Shown here: one piece after another, positions 1 to 7,082 of the stretch
Position numbering within the stretch: the stretch's first letter is position 1
Layout: each line of letters opens with the position of its first letter
Source: Luteolibacter arcticus
Lineage (GTDB): Bacteria > Verrucomicrobiota > Verrucomicrobiia > Verrucomicrobiales > Akkermansiaceae
DNA: 64,000 bases
Assembly (NCBI RefSeq): GCF_025950235.1
Contig: NZ_JAPDDT010000004.1
Span: 186,001 to 250,000, forward strand
Reading direction: 5' to 3'
The notes under the pieces: generated by a model
Databases searched by the model: none
Told to the model about the DNA's origin: nothing
What the model saw: only the letters and a program-made list of their open reading frames with translations
Made by a program: the position numbers and the translations under genes

Positions 1-660
1 GAGCTGATCGACCGTGATCGCACGATCCAATGTGAAGCGTCCAGAACGGCTCCGGCGCAGGGCACTGAGGTGCGCACCGCAGCCGAGCTTGGCACCGATG
101 TCGTGCGCATACGTCCGCACGTAGAAGCCCTTCGAGCAGTTCACCACGAAATCCACTTCCGGCAGCTCGATACGACGGATCTCGTACTTCGACACGGTCA
201 CCGGCCGCGGCGCTCGTTCCACTTCCTGACCCTTGCGGGCCAGCTTGTAGAGCGGCACGCCGTCCTTCTTGATCGCGGAGACCATCGGCGGGATCTGCTC
301 GAAGGCACCGGTGAATTCACCGAAGGCCGCATCGATCTGCTCCGCGCTAAAATTCGCCACTTCCTTTTCCACGAGCACGTCGCCCTGGCGGTCCTGCGTG
401 GAGGTCACCTTGCCGAGCGTGAGGGTTCCCTCATACTCCTTGTCCTCGCTCATCAGGAGGTCCTGGATCTTGGTGGCGCGTTCGATCACCAGCATCAACA
501 GCCCGGTGGCCATCGGATCGAGGGTGCCGCAGTGGCCAATCTTCTTCGTGCCCAGCGAACGGCGGGCAATGGCGACCACGTCATGCGAGGTCATGTCGGG
601 AGCCTTGTCCACCAGCAGCACGCCGCTGGGCACCATCGGGCCGGGATTCGGTCGATTCAT
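1..660 (-). CDS. truB: tRNA pseudouridine(55) synthase TruB, 3' end beyond window
   Basis: Makes pseudouridine 55 in the T-loop of tRNAs. The reading frame starts at ATG 660 and stays open for 220 codons to the window edge, so the C-terminus (PUA region) is missing. The N-terminal half has the TruB signature HCGTLDPMATGLL, with the catalytic Asp at about residue 48, preceded by GVLLVDKAPDMTSHD, both diagnostic of the family. A later KGFYVRTYAHDIG stretch is the second conserved TruB block. It lies 16 bp downstream of nrnA on the same strand, a common bacterial pairing (rbfA-nrnA-truB type operon), so co-transcription is likely. The short leader has no clear Shine-Dalgarno sequence. Confidence 0.95.
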   Translation of the reverse strand, partial: MNRPNPGPMVPSGVLLVDKAPDMTSHDVVAIARRSLGTKKIGHCGTLDPMATGLLMLVIERATKIQDLLMSEDKEYEGTLTLGKVTSTQDRQGDVLVEKEVANFSAEQIDAAFGEFTGAFEQIPPMVSAIKKDGVPLYKLARKGQEVERAPRPVTVSKYEIRRIELPEVDFVVNCSKGFYVRTYAHDIGAKLGCGAHLSALRRSRSGRFTLDRAITVDQL

Positions 661-676
661 ATAAAAGTTCAGTCAG

Positions 677-1648
677 TCAGGGCAATGCGCGCTTCACGGC
701 TTCGAGCACGCGTTCTTTCGCCGCGGAAATCGGTCCCGCCATCCGGATGCCGGCAGCCAGCGAGTGGCCGCCACCGCCGAATTCCATGCACACCTGGCAG
801 GCATCCACGCGCGCGTCCTTGGAACGCATCGACACGCGGATCTTGCCGTCCGGCAGTTCTTCGAAGAAGAGCGCCACGATCACGCCGTCGATACCGCGGA
901 TGATGTCGATCATCCCCTCGCTGTCCTCGGGCTTCAGGCCGATCCTCTCGCTGGTCTCCATCGTGAGATCCCAGTGAGCCACCCGGCCGTCGCCGGTGAG
1001 TTCCAGCGTGTTGAGCAGCGCGCGCATCAGCTCGACGCGGCGATACGGGCTGTGATCGTAGGTGAGCGAGTTGATGCGGCCGACATCGAGCCCGCGGTGG
1101 ATCAGATCCGCCGCCATCAGGTAGGTCTCCTCGGTCGTCGAGGGATACTGGAAGGAGCCGGTGTCGGTCGAGACCGCCACGTAGATCGCATCACGCGACG
1201 CGTCCGGCAGCGGTAGGTTCAGCGCGGTGATCAGCTTGTAAAGGATCTGGCCGGTGGCCGGGCTGCTGGAGTCGATGTGGTTCACATCGCCGTAGGCCGG
1301 GTTCGACTTGTGGTGGTCGATGTTGACCCACAGCTTCGCCTTCGACGCGGCATGCAGCGCATTGTCGCCGAGCCGCGGCTTGGTCGCGGTGTCGAGCGCG
1401 ATGGCGACTTCCACGTCGAGCGGTTCCGCCGGCGGCAGCTCGATCCGCTGCGATTCGGCAAGGAACACGAGGTTGTCGGGGAGCCCATCCTCATTGATCA
1501 GGCGGACCTTCTTTCCCGCGGCCTCGAGCGCCAGCCCGAGCGCAAGCTGCGAGCCGATGGCATCGCCATCCGGCCGCACATGGCTGAGGATCACGAATGA
1601 GTCGTGCTTCGCGAAAACTTCGCCGATGTCCTGATAGCTCGCGTTCAT
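677..1648 (-). CDS. nrnA: DHH/DHHA1 phosphoesterase, NrnA-like (nanoRNase/pAp phosphatase)
   Basis: Family members degrade 2-5 nt RNA and/or dephosphorylate pAp with two Mn2+ ions in the cytosol. The N-terminus shows HVRPDGDAIGS (His23, Asp27, Asp29 as metal ligands), then ALDTA, the DHH motif in NIDHHKSNP and TGSFQYP. The C-terminal DHHA1 domain has the glycine-rich GGGGHSLAAG motif. About 323 residues, normal for NrnA. I chose ATG 1648 because the family homology begins a few residues after it; an in-frame upstream start at 1705 would add 19 low-complexity residues. It is followed directly by truB, suggesting an RNA-processing operon. Whether nanoRNase or pAp phosphatase activity dominates cannot be read from sequence. 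Confidence 0.92.
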   Translation of the reverse strand: MNASYQDIGEVFAKHDSFVILSHVRPDGDAIGSQLALGLALEAAGKKVRLINEDGLPDNLVFLAESQRIELPPAEPLDVEVAIALDTATKPRLGDNALHAASKAKLWVNIDHHKSNPAYGDVNHIDSSSPATGQILYKLITALNLPLPDASRDAIYVAVSTDTGSFQYPSTTEETYLMAADLIHRGLDVGRINSLTYDHSPYRRVELMRALLNTLELTGDGRVAHWDLTMETSERIGLKPEDSEGMIDIIRGIDGVIVALFFEELPDGKIRVSMRSKDARVDACQVCMEFGGGGHSLAAGIRMAGPISAAKERVLEAVKRALP

Positions 1649-1715
1649 GGTGTCCCGCGGAAGGGGGCGGGATTCTCCCGATGAGCCCCTCGCACGCAAG
1701 GACAAAGGCGACGGG

Positions 1716-2486
1716 TTACTTGACCGGCGAGAAGTCCACCGGCTTGAGGAAGACCGACTTCACGCCATCGGGCACCGTGAGCGATCCCCCGGCAGCCTCC
1801 TCGGAGGCCTTCTTCGCGGCGACCCAGACCGGATCGGCGCGGAAGCTCGTCCACGATTTTTCCGCGGCGGCGGCGTCCTTGTGGGCGAGGAAATAGACCA
1901 AGGTGTCGTCCGCGGCGGGCTGGCCGGCGGTGAGCTTGAAGTAGCCGCCGTTGGTCATGCCATGCTTCTTGAACAATTCGAGGGTGTGCTCGCTGAAGCG
2001 CTTGTGAAGGTTAGGCAGCTTCCCTGCGGTGGCCGTATAGGTCCGCAGCTCGAACAAGCGGTCCGCCCCGCCCGCGACACTCGTCGGAAAGCCCCGCGAA
2101 AAGTCGGTGTTCGTCAGATAGAGTTCGTCGATCTTTCCAACGAGCTTGCCGTTCACCTCGGAGGCGGCGGCGGCTTTCTTCCAATCCTCATCGGCGAGGA
2201 AGCCTTTCCAAGACGCATCGCGGGCGGCGCGATCGGGATAGGCCATCAGGTAGATGAGCAGGTTGTCCTTGTTCTCGACCGGCACCCAGTAGCCGACGTT
2301 GGTCATCCCGTGCTTCTCGAAGAGCTTGCAGGTATGGTCGCGGAAGCGGGTCAGCAGCGCATCCAGCTTGCCCGGCTCGGCATGATAGGTGCGGAACTCG
2401 AAGAGCCGGGCATCGCGGGGCTTTTCTTCAGCCATGGCAAGGGAGGAAACGACGGCAAGGAGACCGAGAACGAGGGACCTGAGCAT
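1716..2486 (-). CDS. Exported protein with two tandem NIPSNAP domains
   Basis: 256 residues. A signal peptide is visible (MLRSLVLGLLAVVSSLAMA, cut likely after AMA), so the protein is exported. Two homologous ~100-residue domains follow. The first starts RLFEFRTYHAEPGKLDALL and includes FEKHGMTNVGYW; the second starts RLFELRTYTATAGKLPNLH and includes FKKHGMTNGGYF. This RTY...pGK...HGM pattern is the NIPSNAP (dimeric alpha-beta barrel) signature. Function of secreted NIPSNAP proteins in Verrucomicrobiota and Planctomycetota is unknown. It lies 67 bp upstream of nrnA on the same strand; functional linkage is not evident. The in-gene duplication is clear by eye. Confidence 0.88.
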   Translation of the reverse strand: MLRSLVLGLLAVVSSLAMAEEKPRDARLFEFRTYHAEPGKLDALLTRFRDHTCKLFEKHGMTNVGYWVPVENKDNLLIYLMAYPDRAARDASWKGFLADEDWKKAAAASEVNGKLVGKIDELYLTNTDFSRGFPTSVAGGADRLFELRTYTATAGKLPNLHKRFSEHTLELFKKHGMTNGGYFKLTAGQPAADDTLVYFLAHKDAAAAEKSWTSFRADPVWVAAKKASEEAAGGSLTVPDGVKSVFLKPVDFSPVK

Positions 2487-2561
2487 GAAAAAGGGTTGCC
2501 CGCCGTGATCGGCCTGACAACCCCGTCTTCAGTCACCGGCGGTTAGACCGGCAGAAATCGC

Positions 2562-2786
2562 TCAAGCGGCGATTTCGTAATGCTCCGCGATCTGGCGGAA
2601 AATGCGGTCGCGGCGCTCACGGGCCTGATCGACATCGCGGGTTTTGAGAGAGAAGCGGAGGCGCTCGGCGGTCGCGTCCGGTTTGTGAACGGTCAGGTGA
2701 CACCACCAGACGCCGCGATTGTTCCAAAGGTGATGATTTGGGTTTTCCTGGTTCACTCGCAGGGCGAGCTTGGGCTTCCTTTTCAT
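2562..2786 (-). CDS. Small protein resembling the N-terminal arm of tyrosine recombinases (DUF6538-like)
   Basis: 74 residues from ATG 2786; a TTG at 2894 would give 110. The segment HLWNNRGVWWCHLTV...RLRFSLKTRDVDQARERRDRI has the layout of the arm-binding/DUF6538 N-terminal domain of phage-type integrases (a WW/WY strand, then SLxTRDxxxARxRRD), but there is no core-binding or catalytic domain. It is followed by a stop and then the NIPSNAP gene, so it is either a stand-alone DNA-binding protein or an integrase remnant. GC content is a little lower than that of its neighbours. A perfect 7-bp inverted repeat lies upstream at 2904-2920. Assignment rests on pattern only; function unknown. Confidence 0.5.
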   Translation of the reverse strand: MKRKPKLALRVNQENPNHHLWNNRGVWWCHLTVHKPDATAERLRFSLKTRDVDQARERRDRIFRQIAEHYEIAA

Positions 2787-2903
2787 GCGTTTCGGTGTCT
2801 TGGGCTGGGGTTCAAGAAAGGCCACTTCCTTAGCAGAAGCTGCATTTCCCGACACGAATGACGCCGATTCAAGGGGTTTACCTGAGGTAGGCAAGGAGAT
2901 TTA

Positions 2904-2920
2904 CTAAGGTAACACCTTAG
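2904..2920. promoter_or_regulatory. Perfect inverted repeat, candidate operator
   Basis: CTAAGGT-aac-ACCTTAG: two perfect 7-bp arms around a 3-nt centre, in a short AT-rich gap between the small DNA-binding-like gene (minus) and the end of the cystathionine synthase-like gene. It sits ten bases upstream of the possible TTG start and 118 bp upstream of the preferred ATG of the 2562-2786 gene. Size and symmetry fit a dimeric repressor site, possibly autoregulatory. It has no U-tract, so it does not look like a terminator. Inference only. Confidence 0.35.
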
Positions 2921-2977
2921 CGCACTTTTTGACAAATCAAGTGACCGAAAAACCTTCGGAAATCCAGTAATTCGGGC

Positions 2978-4447
2978 TTAGGCCTGAGCCAAAGCGGCTT
3001 CAAAATGAGCCAGCAGGACGGCGGTCTCCTCCGCGCCGCAGGAAACCCGGATCAGATGGGCCGGCACGCCGCAGGCCTCTGCCCACTCCAGCTCGGTGTA
3101 ATGGGCCAGCATCGTATAAGGGCACGCCAAGGTGAAAGGCGTGCCGAAGCTTGGCCCCTTGGAAACTTTCAGGGCGTCGAAAACCTTCGGGGCCTTCTTT
3201 GGATTCTTCAGGACGAAGGACAGCAGCGGCCCGTATCCGCCGTGCGGTGCGCGAATCTTGTCGTAATCCTCCCGCGTCGTCAGCGAGGGATGCCACACTT
3301 CCGCGACCGCCGGGTGCTTAGCCAGCATCCCGGCAATCGCCAGGCCGTTGGCATTGTGCGCGGCCATGCGGGACGGGAAGCCCTTCAGATTGGAGAGCAG
3401 CACCTCGGCGTCGCCGATATAGAGCGGGCTGCTGCGCGCGCTTTCCTCGGCCAGGGCGGCGAGCAAGATGCCCGCGTGATCGGAGTCCGGGCGGATCGCG
3501 GCCATCCCGGCCATCACGTCGCCGGTGCCGGACAGCCACTTCGTCAGGCTGGTGGTGACCACGTCGGCATGGCGCAGCGCCGCCACATTCGACGGCCCGA
3601 CGGAGGAGTCATCAATGATGAAAGGCACACCGCCCTCGGCACAAGCCGCCGCCACCCGCGGCACATCGATGGTGCGAAGCAGCGGATTGCTAGGGCACTC
3701 GGTGAAGACGCCGGCAAACTCGCCTTGGCGGATCCGGCGGAGCGCTTCGTCAAAGGATTCGCCGACCGCCTGGTTCAGGAAGACGACGCCGTTTCCGAAC
3801 TGCTCCTGCACTTTCAGCGCATCGACGTAGGGAAACTCGATCTGGAGGGTCTTCTTGCCCTCCTTGACGCCGGGCAGCGAACGCAGGACGGCGGTAATCG
3901 CCGCCATCCCGCTGTTGAAAATGTAGACGTGGTCCGGGGCGACCGCGAGCAGCTTGCCCAGCCGGCGCTGGAGCAGATGGGCCTTGTCCCCTTGGCGGAC
4001 CTTGCCTTCCAGGAAATCCTCCGCTTGGCGGCTGCTGACCAGCTCGCCGGTGAAGCGCTGGTAATCGACCGCCGCTTGCCGCGCCTTTGCGGGAACCGCC
4101 AGCACGTGCATCCCGTGGAAGCTTTCCGAGCGGACCGCCATTTCGGTGCGGCGCTCGATCCACCGTTGGGCCCGCTGGGCAGCGACCTTGTTGGGGAATA
4201 CGAACGCCTCCTCGCCTTCCTCGGCGATTTCCTCCGCCGCCATCGCGGCAAGTCGCTTCACCAGGGGGTGCCGGAAAAAGCGCGGATAGCCCATGCGCAT
4301 CCGGCGGACCACCTTGTCCCGGCCCTCCTCGTAGCCGATCACGGATTTCCATGTCGGCAGGCATACGGACACGGCATGGGGTGAATCCGGGAGAGGCATT
4401 CCCAGATCCACTTCCTGCCAGGCAGGCTGAGCCGACAAATCACGCAT
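2978..4447 (-). CDS. Cystathionine gamma-synthase-like PLP enzyme (fungal-type N-terminal extension)
   Basis: 489 residues. Fold-type I Cys/Met metabolism PLP enzyme: FNSGMAAI (phosphate-binding turn), FIIDDSSVGPSN (Asp contacting the PLP ring nitrogen) and TTSLTKWLSGTGD (Schiff-base Lys). It is ~100 residues longer than bacterial MetB because of an N-terminal domain with SVCLPTWKSVIGYEEG and GYPRFFRH, which I recognise as the beginning of fungal cystathionine gamma-synthases (STR2/met-7 type). The likely reaction is joining an activated homoserine with cysteine to make cystathionine for methionine synthesis, but other gamma-family activities are possible. It is divergent from the subtilase at 4574. 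Family assignment is confident; exact substrate is not. Confidence 0.8.
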   Translation of the reverse strand: MRDLSAQPAWQEVDLGMPLPDSPHAVSVCLPTWKSVIGYEEGRDKVVRRMRMGYPRFFRHPLVKRLAAMAAEEIAEEGEEAFVFPNKVAAQRAQRWIERRTEMAVRSESFHGMHVLAVPAKARQAAVDYQRFTGELVSSRQAEDFLEGKVRQGDKAHLLQRRLGKLLAVAPDHVYIFNSGMAAITAVLRSLPGVKEGKKTLQIEFPYVDALKVQEQFGNGVVFLNQAVGESFDEALRRIRQGEFAGVFTECPSNPLLRTIDVPRVAAACAEGGVPFIIDDSSVGPSNVAALRHADVVTTSLTKWLSGTGDVMAGMAAIRPDSDHAGILLAALAEESARSSPLYIGDAEVLLSNLKGFPSRMAAHNANGLAIAGMLAKHPAVAEVWHPSLTTREDYDKIRAPHGGYGPLLSFVLKNPKKAPKVFDALKVSKGPSFGTPFTLACPYTMLAHYTELEWAEACGVPAHLIRVSCGAEETAVLLAHFEAALAQA

Positions 4448-4573
4448 GCGCGCCCCCTGCTTGCCGGGAGGTGGGGCGGTTGGGCAAGCCGGATTCCCGG
4501 AATTCTAGCCATGCCCCGGACAATCTTAAAATTTCGCGCTACCCGTCGCGACCATTCGGGGTTACCGGGAGGC

Positions 4574-6133
4574 ATGAGAAAAGGCGGGCAATCGGCGATT
4601 TTGGCCGCGGTGATCGTGGTCGGGGGGGCTGCCGGCTGGTGGTTCACCCGATCCGCCATCCCTGAGGAGGCCCCCAATCAGGTGGTGGCAGCCAAGGCCC
4701 CGAAGCCGAAACTTTACGACCCGCCCCCGAAGGAGGCTAAAACCGCCAAGCGCTCCGAGGGCTGGCAGCGCGACCAGGACGCCGCCCAGGCCGGGGCATT
4801 GCAAAATCAGCGGTCGCTGGTCTTTTCCAGCCGTGAGGCCATGGCGCGGTTCCTCGCCGCGGCCCAAGGCAAGGGCATCGCGATTCTCGGCTCGATCGAC
4901 AAATTGAACGCCCTCCACGTCGGCTTCCTTTCCTTGGCCGACCTGACGGCATTGCTCGATGGCAGCGAGGAGTCCGGCTACATCTTCCCCGTCACCCTGC
5001 CGACCCCGAAGACGGAAGGAGTGCAGGAAGGAGCCCTCGGCTTCGGCAACCAGTTGCTCGCGTGGCTGGGCATCAATGGCGACAATTCCGCCTATGGCAC
5101 CGGGGTCAAGGTCGGCATCCTCGACACCGGGTCCACCTTGGCGGGCGCGAAGAACTTTTTCCTCGTCGAGCCCCCCGCCGACGCCTCCGCGTGGAACGGC
5201 CACGGCACGGCGGTGGCGGATTTGATCCGGCAGATCGCCCCCTCCTCGGAGTTGCTCTCGTGGCGGGTGGCCAATGACGACGGCACCTCCAACAGCTTCC
5301 TGCTCGCCCAGGGCATCCTCGCCGCGGTCGACTCCGGGGTGCACATCATCAACATTTCGATGGGTTCCTACGGCAACTCCGCCCTGCTCCGCCAAGCCGT
5401 AGAACTCGCCCAGAAAGAGGGCGTGATGATCTACGCGTCCGCTGGAAACGAAGGCTACGACCAGGTCGCCTACCCTGCCGCCTACCCGGGCGTGGTGGGA
5501 GTCGGCGCCGTCGATGCCGCCGGCAATCACCTGAATTTCTCTAACACCGGCACCCTCGCCATGAGTGCGCCAGGCCTGGACCTCGTGACCGCGTGGACCG
5601 GCGGTCAAAGCATCTACTTCACCGGCACCTCGGCGAGCGCCCCGGTCGGCGTCGGCGTGCTGGCGGCCACCATGTCCTCCGGCGGCACCCGCATCACGGC
5701 CTCGAAGGCCTACAGCATGGTCACCGACAACCTCAACGAATCCGGAGCCCCCGGCGATGACGACTACTACGGAGCCGGCACCGTCGACCTCGGCCGGGTT
5801 TTCCGCTCCGGCGAAGGCGGCATCACCGACGCAGCGATCGCTTCGAACTACATCAGCATCGGCGCGAACGGCCAGCCAGTGTTGCAAGTGGTGGTGGAGA
5901 ACCGCGGCACCGCCACCTTGATCAATGCCCCCGTCCAAGTGACAGTGAACGGTTCCACCACGACCTACAACATCACCACCCTCCCGGCCGGCAAAATTGC
6001 GAGCTTCACCCTGCCGCTGAGCATCGCGAATGGCGGCGCGACGATTGTTTCGGGCGTTTCGAGTAGCACCAGCGACCTGAAACCCTCTAACAACAAGCGG
6101 TCCGATGTTTACGTTCCGCCGACGACGAATTGA
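4574..6133 (+). CDS. Membrane-anchored subtilisin-like serine protease (S8) with C-terminal CARDB-like domain
   Basis: 519 residues from ATG 4574, chosen because the hydrophobic segment SAILAAVIVVGGAAGWWF follows at once; an upstream ATG at 4511 is possible. The segment looks like an uncleaved anchor or signal, leaving the enzyme periplasmic. The S8 triad is present in order: Asp in VGILDTGS (~183), His in NGHGTAVADLI (~210) and Ser in TGTSASAPVG (~353). After the protease comes a beta-rich CARDB-like domain (LQVVVENRGTATL...LPAGKIASFTLPL). Residues 50-130 may act as a propeptide. The stop overlaps the next gene by 29 bp, so the two are probably made together; that gene looks like a second, cysteine-type protease. 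Confidence 0.9.
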   Translation: MRKGGQSAILAAVIVVGGAAGWWFTRSAIPEEAPNQVVAAKAPKPKLYDPPPKEAKTAKRSEGWQRDQDAAQAGALQNQRSLVFSSREAMARFLAAAQGKGIAILGSIDKLNALHVGFLSLADLTALLDGSEESGYIFPVTLPTPKTEGVQEGALGFGNQLLAWLGINGDNSAYGTGVKVGILDTGSTLAGAKNFFLVEPPADASAWNGHGTAVADLIRQIAPSSELLSWRVANDDGTSNSFLLAQGILAAVDSGVHIINISMGSYGNSALLRQAVELAQKEGVMIYASAGNEGYDQVAYPAAYPGVVGVGAVDAAGNHLNFSNTGTLAMSAPGLDLVTAWTGGQSIYFTGTSASAPVGVGVLAATMSSGGTRITASKAYSMVTDNLNESGAPGDDDYYGAGTVDLGRVFRSGEGGITDAAIASNYISIGANGQPVLQVVVENRGTATLINAPVQVTVNGSTTTYNITTLPAGKIASFTLPLSIANGGATIVSGVSSSTSDLKPSNNKRSDVYVPPTTN

Positions 6134-6902
6134 GGTCGCCCTCCTCGCCCTGATTGCTTGCTGCCGTTGCCATGCAGCGGAAATGCGGGAAGCCCCCAAG
6201 GCGGACGCCGCCCCGGTCAACCAGCTCTCGATCTCCGGCAATGCCTGCGGACCGTCCGCGCTGCTGTCATCCTTCCGCTGCGGAAATGACGCTTGGCAGC
6301 GCGCCGCTTCCTCGCTGCCGGGCACCACGGACCGCGAGCAGCTCGGCCAATGGATTCGGCGCCACGGTCTGCTGCCGTCGGAGACCTTGAGAGGCCGCAA
6401 GCGCTGGACCAGCGCCGGCATCAATGTCGAGGACCTCGTTGCCGCGACCAATGAGATGACCAAGCCGCTCTACCTGCCGGCGGTTTCCCAAGACGACCTT
6501 TTCCTGCGCCGGGGCGAAAAGCGGGAAGCCCTGCTCCGCCGCACTCACCAACGCCTTGAGGAATCCCTGTCGAAAGGCATCCCCCCCCTCCTCAGCCTGC
6601 GCCGCTTCGTGCTGCGCGATGGTAAGTGGATCGCGCTACAGGGCCACTTCGTCACCGTCACCGCCGTCACCCGGAAATTGGGTCGCGGGGAAAGTAGCTT
6701 CAGCTTCGTCTATCTGGACCCGTGGGGTGGCAAGCGCGGCCAAGGCACACTCCGGGTTCCGACGACCTCGCTGGTGGCATCGCCGGGCCTCACATCCCCC
6801 TGCCTCGAGGCCATCGTGCCCGCCGCCAACATTGGGAAAAAGGAAGTTCGGCGCGCGGAAACCACCGCCGTCGTCCCGGCTGCGGTGGTTGGCCGCTGGT
6901 AG
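6105..6902 (+). CDS. Putative lipoprotein with C39-like (papain-fold) cysteine peptidase residues
   Basis: 265 residues, overlapping the subtilase gene by 29 bp. The N-terminus has arginines, a hydrophobic run and a lipobox-like LIAC (Cys19), suggesting a lipoprotein. NACGPSALL places a Cys (~48) at the start of a helix as in C39-like peptidases; GHFVTVTAV supplies a His (~180) and YLDPWGG an Asp (~204), the order and spacing expected for a Cys-His-Asp papain-like active site. I infer a C39-like peptidase or inactive relative; no ABC exporter or double-glycine leader gene is adjacent. Gene overlap with a serine protease and position just upstream of the cassette A gene suggest a shared job in processing envelope proteins. 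Confidence 0.6.
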   Translation: MFTFRRRRIEVALLALIACCRCHAAEMREAPKADAAPVNQLSISGNACGPSALLSSFRCGNDAWQRAASSLPGTTDREQLGQWIRRHGLLPSETLRGRKRWTSAGINVEDLVAATNEMTKPLYLPAVSQDDLFLRRGEKREALLRRTHQRLEESLSKGIPPLLSLRRFVLRDGKWIALQGHFVTVTAVTRKLGRGESSFSFVYLDPWGGKRGQGTLRVPTTSLVASPGLTSPCLEAIVPAANIGKKEVRRAETTAVVPAAVVGRW

Positions 6903-7082
6903 GTAGTTTACAAGGAAACCTGTTCCTTACGTGGCGGACTTGAACTTTTTTGTCATGGTTGTCGTCTCCCACGACATTTTGGCTTGTGCGGAAACCCAAG
7001 TTCCCGCTCCCCCATTGGGGTAGGTTTCAGGTTTTGTATTTACAAATCCCGAGCCAAGCGTAATTCTTTTCCTACAAACGTC

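Noticed and set aside
4562..6463. 633-codon open frame on the minus strand
   Set aside because: Antisense to the subtilase and C39-like genes, no recognisable protein features.
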